A stretch of DNA of 47,454 nucleotides, from positions 1 to 47,454 of the forward strand of contig NZ_JAHYSG010000096.1 in the NCBI RefSeq assembly GCF_022095675.1. Reading direction: 5' to 3'. This DNA comes from Dactylosporangium sp. AC04546 (GTDB lineage: Bacteria; Actinomycetota; Actinomycetes; Mycobacteriales; Micromonosporaceae). Below the pieces are notes generated by a model. The model searched no databases and was not told the DNA's origin. It saw only the letters and a program-made list of their open reading frames with translations. A program made the position numbers and the translations under genes. Below, piece after piece: positions 11,438-19,679 of this stretch; position 1 is the stretch's first letter; every line of letters begins with the position of its first letter.

Positions 11438-12396
11438 GTACCGAAGGTGGGACGAAGGCCGTCGTCGCGGCATTGTTCGCGAACCTGGGCATCGCCGTCA
11501 CCAAGTTCGTCGCGTTCGCCCTGACCGGGTCCTCGTCGATGCTGGCCGAGGCCATCCACTCGGTCGCCGACTCCGGCAACCAGGGCCTGCTGCTGTTCGG
11601 CGGCCGCCAGGCCGAGCGGCCCGCCACCGCGCGCCACCCGTTCGGCTACGGCCGCGACCGGTACATCTACGCCTTCGTCGTCGCCGTCGTGCTCTTCTTC
11701 GTCGGTGGCGTCTTCGCCCTGTACGAGGCGTGGCACAAGCTGGCCGACCCGCACCCGATCACAGAGTGGAAATGGGTGCCGGTCGCGGTGCTCGTCGCCG
11801 CGATCGTCATGGAGAGCCTCTCCTTCCGCACCGCGATCATCGAGACCAAGAAGATCAAGGGCCAGGCCTCCTGGTGGCAGTTCATCCGCCGCGCCAAGCA
11901 GCCCGAGCTGCCGGTCATCCTGCTCGAGGACCTCGCCGCGCTGCTCGGCCTCGTCTTCGCGCTGTTCGGTGTCGGGCTGACGCTGATCACCGACAACGGC
12001 ATCTGGGACGGCGTCGGCACCGCCCTGATCGGCGTGCTGCTCATCGTGGTCGCCGCGATCCTCGCCGTGGAGATGAAGAGCCTTCTGGTCGGCGAGTCGG
12101 CCACCGACGAGCAGATCGACGCCATCGAGAAGGCCATCGTCGACGGCCCCGAGGTCGAGTCCGTGATCCACATGCGGACCGTCCACCTCGGCCCCGACGA
12201 GCTGCTCGTCGCGGCGAAGATCGCCGTGCGGCACAACGAGACGGCCGACGAGATCGCCCGCGGCATCGACGCGGCCGAGGCCCGCATCCGGGCCGCCGTG
12301 CCGATCGCCCGCGTCATCTACCTGGAGCCCGACATCTACCAGGCAGGGAAGGTCGGCCGGGAGACGGCCGCCCCCTCGACCGCGGAGGCGCATTAG
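11434..12396 (+). CDS. Cation diffusion facilitator family transporter (CDF-2)
   Basis: A 320-residue CDF exporter, paralogous to CDF-1 on the other side of manB. Shared landmarks are KFVAFALTGSSSMLAEAIHSVADSGNQ (in two pieces), the RHPFGYGRDRYIYAF loop, ELPVILLEDLAALLGL with metal-binding Asp, the KSLLVGESAT linker and the cytoplasmic VIHMRTVHLGPDELLVAAKI domain. It is translationally coupled to the SIS gene by GTGA and is followed after one nucleotide by manA. Being in the middle of a GDP-mannose operon suggests supply or homeostasis of a divalent cation (for example Mn or Zn) needed by ManA/ManB or mannosyltransferases; this is inference. Confidence 0.9.
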   Translation: MSTEGGTKAVVAALFANLGIAVTKFVAFALTGSSSMLAEAIHSVADSGNQGLLLFGGRQAERPATARHPFGYGRDRYIYAFVVAVVLFFVGGVFALYEAWHKLADPHPITEWKWVPVAVLVAAIVMESLSFRTAIIETKKIKGQASWWQFIRRAKQPELPVILLEDLAALLGLVFALFGVGLTLITDNGIWDGVGTALIGVLLIVVAAILAVEMKSLLVGESATDEQIDAIEKAIVDGPEVESVIHMRTVHLGPDELLVAAKIAVRHNETADEIARGIDAAEARIRAAVPIARVIYLEPDIYQAGKVGRETAAPSTAEAH

Positions 12397-12397
12397 C

Positions 12398-13519
12398 TTG
12401 GAACTGCTGGAGAGCCCGACCCGCAAGTACGCGTGGGGGTCGCACACCGCGATCGCCACCCTGCAGGGCCGCCCGGCGCCGACGGATGACCCGGAGGCGG
12501 AGCTGTGGATGGGCGCCCACCCGGCGAGCCCGTCCCGGCTCGCGGTGAGCGGCATGTCGCTCGTCGACGCGGTCGCCGCCGACCCGGAGACCCTGCTGGG
12601 CCCGCGCAACGTCGAGCGGTTCGGGCTCCGGCTGCCGTTCCTGCTGAAGGTGCTGGCCGCGGCCCAGCCGCTGTCCCTCCAGGCCCACCCGGACCTGGAG
12701 CGGGCGCGCGAGCGGTTCGCGGCCGGCCACGCCTCCTACGTCGACGCCTGGCACAAGCCGGAGATGCTGGTCGCGGTCACCGAGTTCGACGCCCTGTGCG
12801 GCTTCCGTGACCCGGCCACCACGGCCCGTGACCTGGCGGCCCTGAACGTCCCACGCCTCAAGGCGACGATCGACGCCCTGAGCCAGCCCGACCCGGCGCG
12901 CGCCCTGCGCGACGCGGTCCGCGGCCTGCTCGGCCAGCCCGACCCGGAGCTGGTCGCCGACGTGGTGGCCGCCAGCCGCCCCGGCGAGCTGATCTCCGAC
13001 CTGGCCGCCCAGTACCCAGGCGACACCGGCGTCATCGTCGCCACCCTGCTCAACCGCGTCCGCCTCCGACCGTCCGAAGCGGTCTGGATGCCGGCCGGCA
13101 ACCTGCACGCCTACCTCCAGGGCGTCGGCGTCGAGATCATGGCCGCCTCCGACAACGTCCTGCGCGGCGGCCTGACCCCGAAGCACGTGGACGTCGAGGA
13201 GCTCCTGGGCGTGCTGCGCTTCGAGGTCCTCCAGGACCCGGTGACGCGCCCGGTGGCGCTGGCGCCGGGCCTGACCAGCTACCCGGTGCCGATCGAGGAC
13301 TTCACCCTGCACCGCGCGGTGCTCTCCGCCGAGACCCCGGCGGTCCGCTTCCCGGCGGGCGGCCCGCGCATCGTGCTCTGCCTGCGGGGCACCCTGCGGG
13401 TGGACGACGGCGTGGTCCCGGTGGCGCTGACCCAGGGCCAGGCGGCGTTCGCGCCGGCCTCGCGGCCGGAGCTCGCGGTGAGCGGCACGGGCGAGGCGTA
13501 CCAGGCGGCCACTCCGTAG
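12398..13519 (+). CDS. manA: Mannose-6-phosphate isomerase, class I
   Basis: A 373-residue zinc-dependent isomerase interconverting fructose-6-phosphate and mannose-6-phosphate. Seen: the metal-ligand segments PLSLQAHPD (Gln, His), YVDAWHKPEML (Glu) and GNLHAYLQG (His), and the N-terminal KYAWGS typical of this class. The likely start is TTG at 12398, one base after the CDF-2 stop; the family N-terminus begins right there and no better in-frame start exists. It is the last gene of the manB operon and feeds mannose-6-phosphate to ManB. Confidence 0.93.
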   Translation: MELLESPTRKYAWGSHTAIATLQGRPAPTDDPEAELWMGAHPASPSRLAVSGMSLVDAVAADPETLLGPRNVERFGLRLPFLLKVLAAAQPLSLQAHPDLERARERFAAGHASYVDAWHKPEMLVAVTEFDALCGFRDPATTARDLAALNVPRLKATIDALSQPDPARALRDAVRGLLGQPDPELVADVVAASRPGELISDLAAQYPGDTGVIVATLLNRVRLRPSEAVWMPAGNLHAYLQGVGVEIMAASDNVLRGGLTPKHVDVEELLGVLRFEVLQDPVTRPVALAPGLTSYPVPIEDFTLHRAVLSAETPAVRFPAGGPRIVLCLRGTLRVDDGVVPVALTQGQAAFAPASRPELAVSGTGEAYQAATP

Positions 13520-13527
13520 CTGCTTGT

Positions 13528-13585
13528 CCATGATCAAGGGAAGGATCTGGCTGTCATAGCGACCAGATCTTTCCCTTGATCATGG
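13528..13585. repeat. Long inverted repeat/hairpin downstream of manA
   Basis: Two 23-nt arms (13528-13550 and 13563-13585) pair along their full length with one G-T wobble around a 12-nt loop. The outer part reads CCATGATCAAGGGAA and the inner part ends GATCTGG. It lies 8 bp after the manA stop, so it may terminate the man operon, but it has no T-run and its length is greater than an ordinary terminator. It may be one copy of a dispersed palindromic element. Confidence 0.85.
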
Positions 13586-14200
13586 CGCGGGGGTGCCGGT
13601 CTCACCGGCGCTCGGGGTCTTTGGAGCGCGCTGGGCGTGTCCCACACGGTCCGTGATGGGTCGCTCGGGCGATTTGGTGGGGCGGAGTACGTTGACTGTG
13701 CAACGTGTCCGCATCGACGTGGTGGGACGCGGCGGGCATCGACACGGCATGGCCGGTGGTCTTGAGGCCGCCTGGTGTGGACGTTCGGGGGTCGCCGAGG
13801 TCGCGGCCTGACGGGCGTGCCGGTGGCGTTGCGGTGGCCCGGGTGTGCGGTGGCCGAGGTCGCGGCCCGACCGGCGCGGTGGCGGCGTTGCGGTGGCCCG
13901 GGCGTGGGCGTGCGGTGGCCGAGGTCGCGACAGTTGGTCCCGGCGGGGCGTTGCGGTGGTCGGCGTGGGCATGGGCCGCCGAGGTTGCGGCAATCGGCCC
14001 CAGTGGAGCGGGTTGGCGGCGTCGAGGTTGCGGCATTCGGTCCCGGCGTGACGGGTTGGCGGCGTCCAGGTTGCCCGTCGCCCTGCGCGTCGATGCGGTC
14101 GCCGTGCCTGCCCCAACCCGGCCGAGGATCCCTCGGTCGTCCCGGGCGATTGCGCGACGGTGCCAGCGGTACAAGTCCGGCTTGACCGATTTTTTCGACT
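13586..14200. repeat. Non-coding GC-rich stretch with decayed tandem repeat (13794-14080)
   Basis: No credible gene. Within 13794-14080 a segment like GCCGAGGTCGCGGC followed by GCGTTGCGGTGG recurs at 13794, 13853, 13918, 13978, 14021 and 14064, giving intervals of 59, 65, 60, 43 and 43 bp. Open frames on both strands here are Arg/Pro/Gly-rich products of composition. A short inverted repeat ACGTTG-N6-CAACGT lies at 13689-13706. This looks like an eroding minisatellite between manA and ahcY. Confidence 0.65.
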
Positions 14201-14203
14201 TGC

Positions 14204-14231
14204 TTGACATTCATGTCGCACAGAGTAGTGT
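14204..14231 (+). promoter_or_regulatory. Promoter of ahcY
   Basis: A perfect TTGACA (14204-14209) is followed after 16 nt by TAGTGT (14226-14231), in a locally AT-rich patch unlike its surroundings. Transcription would start near 14238, giving a leader of about 200 nt before the ahcY start. Confidence 0.65.
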
Positions 14232-14244
14232 TTCAGCTACGCAG

Positions 14245-14371
14245 GGTTTGGCGATTGAGCGCAAGCCACATGCGGGGGAACCAAACCGGGGGGAAGCACG
14301 GGGCGGTGGGAGTGATCTCACCGCCCCGTGCGCTGTCCAGAACCAATCCACACCACCGTGAGGCGGTTGGT
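14245..14371 (+). ncRNA. Structured 5' leader of ahcY, possible cis-regulatory RNA
   Basis: Three stems follow the predicted transcription start. GGTTTGG (14245-14251) pairs with CCAAACC (14281-14287) around a 29-nt interior ending in GGGGGAA. A perfect 13-bp hairpin has arms 14296-14308 and 14319-14331 and a 10-nt loop. A weaker stem pairs ACCAA (14342-14346) with TTGGT (14367-14371). It does not match the SAH, SAM-IV or ydaO consensus as I remember them. Regulation by S-adenosylhomocysteine or a related ligand is only a guess. Confidence 0.45.
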
Positions 14372-14438
14372 GCTCCGCAATGCACCCCGCGTACCGTGAA
14401 GGGTCGTCGCAACGCCTCTGGAGAAGCAGGAGATTGCA

Positions 14439-15929
<1,491 letters not shown>

Positions 15930-15945
15930 TTCCAGCTCCGCGCAG

Positions 15946-15977
15946 CGGGGTCCGGTCGTGTGACCGGACCCCGTTTT
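15946..15977 (+). terminator. Rho-independent terminator of ahcY
   Basis: A 12-bp perfect stem (arms 15946-15957 and 15962-15973, core GGGGTCCGGTC) with a 4-nt GTGT loop, followed by TTTT. Confidence 0.9.
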
Positions 15978-15982
15978 GTGTT

Positions 15983-15996
15983 CTACAAGCTTGTAG
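15983..15996. promoter_or_regulatory. Perfect 14-bp palindrome upstream of efeU
   Basis: CTACAAGCTTGTAG is a perfect palindrome whose right end overlaps the candidate -35 (TTGTAG 15991-15996) of the efe promoter. It looks like an operator for a dimeric repressor other than DtxR/IdeR. Confidence 0.5.
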
Positions 15997-16020
15997 CGGA
16001 TCATCGAACAGGTCTAAGGT
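15991..16020 (+). promoter_or_regulatory. Candidate efeUOB promoter
   Basis: TTGTAG (15991-15996), an 18-nt spacer and TAAGGT (16015-16020). The -10 lies inside the first DtxR/IdeR-type box and the -35 inside the 14-bp palindrome, so both could block RNA polymerase. Confidence 0.5.
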
Positions 16021-16053
16021 ATGGCTGACCTAACTTAGGTATAGCTAACCTAC
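16015..16053. promoter_or_regulatory. Tandem DtxR/IdeR-type iron boxes
   Basis: Two 19-bp boxes, TAAGGTATGGCTGACCTAA (16015-16033) and TTAGGTATAGCTAACCTAC (16035-16053), match the TWAGGTWAGSCTWACCTWA consensus at about 17 and 16 of 19 positions, with centres 20 bp apart. The expected role is repression of efeUOB when ferrous iron is sufficient. Confidence 0.85.
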
Positions 16054-16063
16054 GGAGCTCGGC

Positions 16064-16921
16064 ATGACCGCCATCTACCTGATCGGCCTCCGCGAAGGAC
16101 TCGAGATCACGCTCGTCGTCTCGATCCTCGTGGCGTTTCTGGTCAAGAGCGGCCGCAAGCACCTGCTGAAGTGGGTCTGGTCCGGCGTCGCGCTCGCCGC
16201 CCTGATCTCGATCGGCTTCACGGCACTGCTGGAGGCCGGCGCGGCCGAGCTCAGCTTCGAGCAGCAGGAGCTGTTCGAGGCGATCGCCTCGTTCGTGGCC
16301 GTCGTCTTCGTCACCTGGATGATCTTCTGGATGCGCCGCATGGCCCGGCGCATGGCCGCTGAGCTGCGCGGCCGGCTCGAAGAGGCGATCAAGGTCGGCT
16401 CGTTCGCCGTCGCCGGCATGGCCTTCCTCGCGGTGATCCGCGAGGGCCTGGAGACGTCGATCCTGTTCTATGCCGCCGCGCAGGGCGCGAAGGACACCGC
16501 GGAGCCGCTCATCGGCATCTCGCTCGGCCTGCTCACGGCCGTCGTGCTCGGCTGGCTGCTGTACGCGAGCGCCGTGCGCATCAACCTGACGAAGTTCTTC
16601 ACCTGGACCGGCGCCCTGCTGGTGCTGGTCGCCGCCGGCATCTTCAAGTACGGCGTGCACGACCTCCAGGAGGCCGGCATCGTGCCCGGCCTCAACACGT
16701 ACGCGTACGACATGACCAAGGCGTTCCCGCCCGACTCGTGGTACGCCGAGCTGCTGCGCGGCATGTTCAACTTCACGCCCCAGCCGTCCGTGCTGGAGAC
16801 CGTCGCCTGGGCCGGCTACGGCATCCCGGTCCTCGTCCTGTTCCTGCTGCCGCTGCTGCGCCCGCAGCCGAAGGCCGACGTGAAGCCGCCGGCGACGGAG
16901 CCGGCCAGCACCAACGCCTGA
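16064..16921 (+). CDS. efeU: Iron permease, FTR1/EfeU family
   Basis: A 285-residue multi-spanning membrane protein (about seven helices) importing ferric iron delivered by EfeO/EfeB. The two diagnostic REGLE motifs, carrying the iron-translocating Glu residues, are at residues 10-14 and 126-130. The C-terminus is a short charged cytoplasmic tail. The start ATG lies 11 bp after the second iron box. First gene of efeUOB; iron repression is expected from the boxes. Confidence 0.95.
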   Translation: MTAIYLIGLREGLEITLVVSILVAFLVKSGRKHLLKWVWSGVALAALISIGFTALLEAGAAELSFEQQELFEAIASFVAVVFVTWMIFWMRRMARRMAAELRGRLEEAIKVGSFAVAGMAFLAVIREGLETSILFYAAAQGAKDTAEPLIGISLGLLTAVVLGWLLYASAVRINLTKFFTWTGALLVLVAAGIFKYGVHDLQEAGIVPGLNTYAYDMTKAFPPDSWYAELLRGMFNFTPQPSVLETVAWAGYGIPVLVLFLLPLLRPQPKADVKPPATEPASTNA

Positions 16922-16956
16922 AGTACCCCGGAATCCCCCCTTCGTGTAGGAGCACC

Positions 16957-18090
16957 ATGCGCATTTCACGACTGCTCGTCATCGGTGTCGCCTGCAGCCT
17001 GGCGGCGGCATGCGGCGGTGACAAGACGGAGGACAAGAGCGGCGGCGCCCCCAAAGACGCCAAGATCGTCGTGACGGCCACCGACACTGAGTGCAACGTC
17101 GCTACGACCGAGGCCGCGGCCGGCCCCGTGACGTTCGCGGTCAGCAACAAGGGCGCCAAGGTCACCGAGTTCTACGTCTTCGCCAGCGGCGACCGGATCA
17201 TGGGCGAGGTCGAGAACATCGCGCCCGGCCTGACCCGTGAGCTCATCGTCGAGCTGCCCGCCGGCACGTACGAGACGGCCTGCAAGCCCGGCATGATCGG
17301 CAAGGGCATCCGCGGCGGCTTCAAGGCCACCGGCGAGAACAAGCCGCTGACCGACGACGCCAAGCTCAAGCAGGCGACGGCCGACTACCAGCGGTACGTC
17401 AAGAGCCAGACCGGCGCCCTGATCGACAAGACCACCGAGTTCGTCACCGCGGTCAAGGCCGGCGACGTCGCGAAGGCCAAAGAGCTCTTCCCGATCGCCC
17501 GCACCTACTGGGAGCGCATCGAGCCCGTCGCGGAGAGCTTCGGCGACCTCGACCCGGCGATCGACGCCCGTGACGGCGACCTGGAGCCCGGCCAGGAGTG
17601 GACCGGCTTCCACAAGCTCGAGCAGGACCTCTGGGTGAACAACGACGTCAGCAAGTCCGGCCCGACGGCCGACAAGCTGCTCACCGACGTCAAGACGATC
17701 GTCGAGAAGGCGAACACCGTCGAGCTGTCCCCGCTGAACCTGGCCAACGGCGCCAAGGAGCTGCTCGACGAGGTGGCCACCGGGAAGATCACCGGCGAGG
17801 AGGACCGCTACTCGCACACCGACCTGTGGGACTTCGCGGCCAACCTGGAGGGCTCGCGGGCGGCCGTCGCCGCGCTGCGCCCGGTCATCGAGGAGAAGGA
17901 CGCCGCGCTGGCCAAGACCCTCGACGAGAAGTTCACCGCGGCCCAGGCCGAGCTCGACAAGCACCGCAAGGGCGACGGCTGGAAGCTGCACAACGAGCTG
18001 TCCGAGGCCGAGCTCAAGGCGCTCGCCGACACGATCAACGCGCTTGCCGAGCCGATCAGCAAGGTCGCCCCGCTGGTCGCCACCAAGTAG
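16957..18090 (+). CDS. efeO: Iron-uptake lipoprotein EfeO
   Basis: A 377-residue exported lipoprotein. The signal sequence ends with lipobox AAAC and Cys19. It has an N-terminal cupredoxin-like domain (about residues 35-125, with ECNVATTEAAAGPVTFAVSNKG) and a C-terminal imelysin/M75-like helical domain with GFHKLEQDLW (HxxE motif) and YSHTDLWDFAANLEGS. It binds iron outside the membrane and passes it to EfeU. The ATG at 16957 with a TAGGAG site gives a normal signal peptide; longer in-frame readings run back through efeU. Confidence 0.93.
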   Translation: MRISRLLVIGVACSLAAACGGDKTEDKSGGAPKDAKIVVTATDTECNVATTEAAAGPVTFAVSNKGAKVTEFYVFASGDRIMGEVENIAPGLTRELIVELPAGTYETACKPGMIGKGIRGGFKATGENKPLTDDAKLKQATADYQRYVKSQTGALIDKTTEFVTAVKAGDVAKAKELFPIARTYWERIEPVAESFGDLDPAIDARDGDLEPGQEWTGFHKLEQDLWVNNDVSKSGPTADKLLTDVKTIVEKANTVELSPLNLANGAKELLDEVATGKITGEEDRYSHTDLWDFAANLEGSRAAVAALRPVIEEKDAALAKTLDEKFTAAQAELDKHRKGDGWKLHNELSEAELKALADTINALAEPISKVAPLVATK

Positions 18091-18099
18091 TCACGCACC

Positions 18100-18128
18100 G
18101 GCCGCGGGGGTGCCCTGCCCCCGCGGCC
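18100..18128 (+). terminator. Intercistronic hairpin between efeO and efeB
   Basis: Perfect 11-bp stem (18100-18110 GGCCGCGGGGG with 18118-18128) and 7-nt loop, with no T-run, 9 nt before the efeB ribosome-binding site. It could attenuate read-through to efeB or protect the efeUO message from 3' decay. Confidence 0.65.
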
Positions 18129-18147
18129 ATCCACAATGGAGGTTGCG

Positions 18148-19404
18148 ATGGACCGCCGGAAGATGCTCGGCCTCGCCGGAGCGGGAGCCGTCGGAGCGGC
18201 CGCCGCCGGTGTCGTCGGCGCCCAGGTGTTCGACGCCCCACAGCCCGCGCAGGCCGCCGACGCGGGCGCAGCCATCCCCTTCTACGGCGCGCACCAGGCC
18301 GGGATCGTCACCCCGGCCCAGGACCGCCTGCACTTCGTCGCGTTCGACGTCATCACCAGCAAGCGCGAGGAGCTCGTCGAGCTGCTCCAGCGCTGGACCA
18401 TGGCCGCCGCGCGGATGACCGCCGGCAAGGACGCGGGCAGCATCGGCGCGGTGAACGGCGCGCCGGAGGCCGCGCCGGACGACACCGGCGAGGCGATCGG
18501 CCTGCCGCCGTCCGGGCTCACCCTGACCATCGGCTTCGGCCCGAGCCTCTTCCGCACCGCCGACGGCAAGGACCGCTTCGGCATCGCGGACAAGCGCCCG
18601 GCGGCCCTCGCCGACCTGCCCCGGTTCGCCAAGGACACGCTGCAGCCGGCGATCTCCGACGGCGACATCTGCGTGCAGGCCTGCGCCCACGACCCGCAGG
18701 TCGCCGTGCACGCCGTGCGCAACCTCGCGCGCATCGGCTTCGGCGTGGTGAGCGTGCGCTGGTCGCAGCTCGGCTTCGGCCGCACCTCGTCGACCTCGCG
18801 CAGCCAGACCACGGCCCGCAACCTGTTCGGCTTCAAGGACGGCACCGCCAACCTCAAGGCCGAGGACGCGAAGCTGCTCCAGGACCACCTGTGGGCGCAG
18901 GAGGGCGACGGTCCGGAGTGGATGACCGGCGGGTCCTATGTGGTCACCCGCAAGATCCGGATGCTCATCGAGACCTGGGACCGCACCTCGCTCGGCGAGC
19001 AGGAGGCGATCATCGGCCGCAACAAGGGCGAGGGCGCCCCGCTGAGCGGATCGAAGGAGTTCGACGAGCCGGCATTCGCGGTGAAGAACGCCGCCGGTGA
19101 GTCGACGATAGCGATGGATTCGCATGTACGGCTGGCGCACCCGGACTTCAACAACGGCGCACGCCTGCTCCGCCGCGGCTACAACTTCGTCGATGGTTCC
19201 GACGGTCTGGGGCGGCTCGACGCCGGACTCTTCTTCATCGCTTACCAGCGGGATCCGCGCCGCCAGTTCGTGCCCATGCAGACCCAGCTTTCGCGTCAGG
19301 ACGCACTCAACGAGTACATCCGCCATGTGTCAAGTGGTTTGTTCGCCTGCCCGCCGGGCACCAGGGCGGCCGACGACTACTGGGGCCGGTCCCTGTTTGC
19401 GTAG
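18148..19404 (+). CDS. efeB: Deferrochelatase/Dyp-type peroxidase EfeB
   Basis: A 418-residue Dyp-type heme peroxidase, exported by Tat as judged from the N-terminal DRRKMLGLAG twin-arginine segment and the alanine-rich stretch ending AQAA. Seen: the family motif GFKDGT with distal Asp231, and proximal His326 in AMDSHVRLAHP. EfeB oxidises ferrous iron and has been proposed to release iron from heme for the EfeUO uptake route. The ATG at 18148 is preferred: GGAGG sits 5 nt upstream and covers the alternative ATG at 18136. Last gene of efeUOB. Confidence 0.94.
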   Translation: MDRRKMLGLAGAGAVGAAAAGVVGAQVFDAPQPAQAADAGAAIPFYGAHQAGIVTPAQDRLHFVAFDVITSKREELVELLQRWTMAAARMTAGKDAGSIGAVNGAPEAAPDDTGEAIGLPPSGLTLTIGFGPSLFRTADGKDRFGIADKRPAALADLPRFAKDTLQPAISDGDICVQACAHDPQVAVHAVRNLARIGFGVVSVRWSQLGFGRTSSTSRSQTTARNLFGFKDGTANLKAEDAKLLQDHLWAQEGDGPEWMTGGSYVVTRKIRMLIETWDRTSLGEQEAIIGRNKGEGAPLSGSKEFDEPAFAVKNAAGESTIAMDSHVRLAHPDFNNGARLLRRGYNFVDGSDGLGRLDAGLFFIAYQRDPRRQFVPMQTQLSRQDALNEYIRHVSSGLFACPPGTRAADDYWGRSLFA

Positions 19405-19679
19405 ATATGAGGGGTTGTTTCCGGGTCATTTCGGGCGTGAGTCGGCAAGATCTACTTGCACCATCTGTAATCTGATGACTCCGCAACGTCCGTAAGTGCC
19501 GCAAATTCGTCCCGCAATCGTCCGCATAACGGGACAGTTACGAATCTCTACATCCTCTATGCAGGCAGAGCCGAGCGTCGTTTCCTTTAGGCACCACAAC
19601 GCAGCCCGGTTGGCCCACGGTCGTGCCCGCGACCGCGGACTGGTCGTGGCCCGGGCCTGCGTTTCTGACTGGAGGGGAC

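Noticed and set aside
13528..14200. Mobile element or genomic island
   Set aside because: No transposase, integrase, tRNA or direct-repeat boundary; flanking genes are conserved core genes and composition remains host-like.
13534..14361. Arg/Pro-rich open frames on both strands between manA and ahcY
   Set aside because: They follow a degenerate nucleotide repeat, differ in frame from unit to unit and resemble no protein family; treated as non-coding.
19405..19679. Promoter or terminator between efeB and the importer operon
   Set aside because: Several weak hexamers and short stems are present, but none has good spacing or pairing, so none is called.
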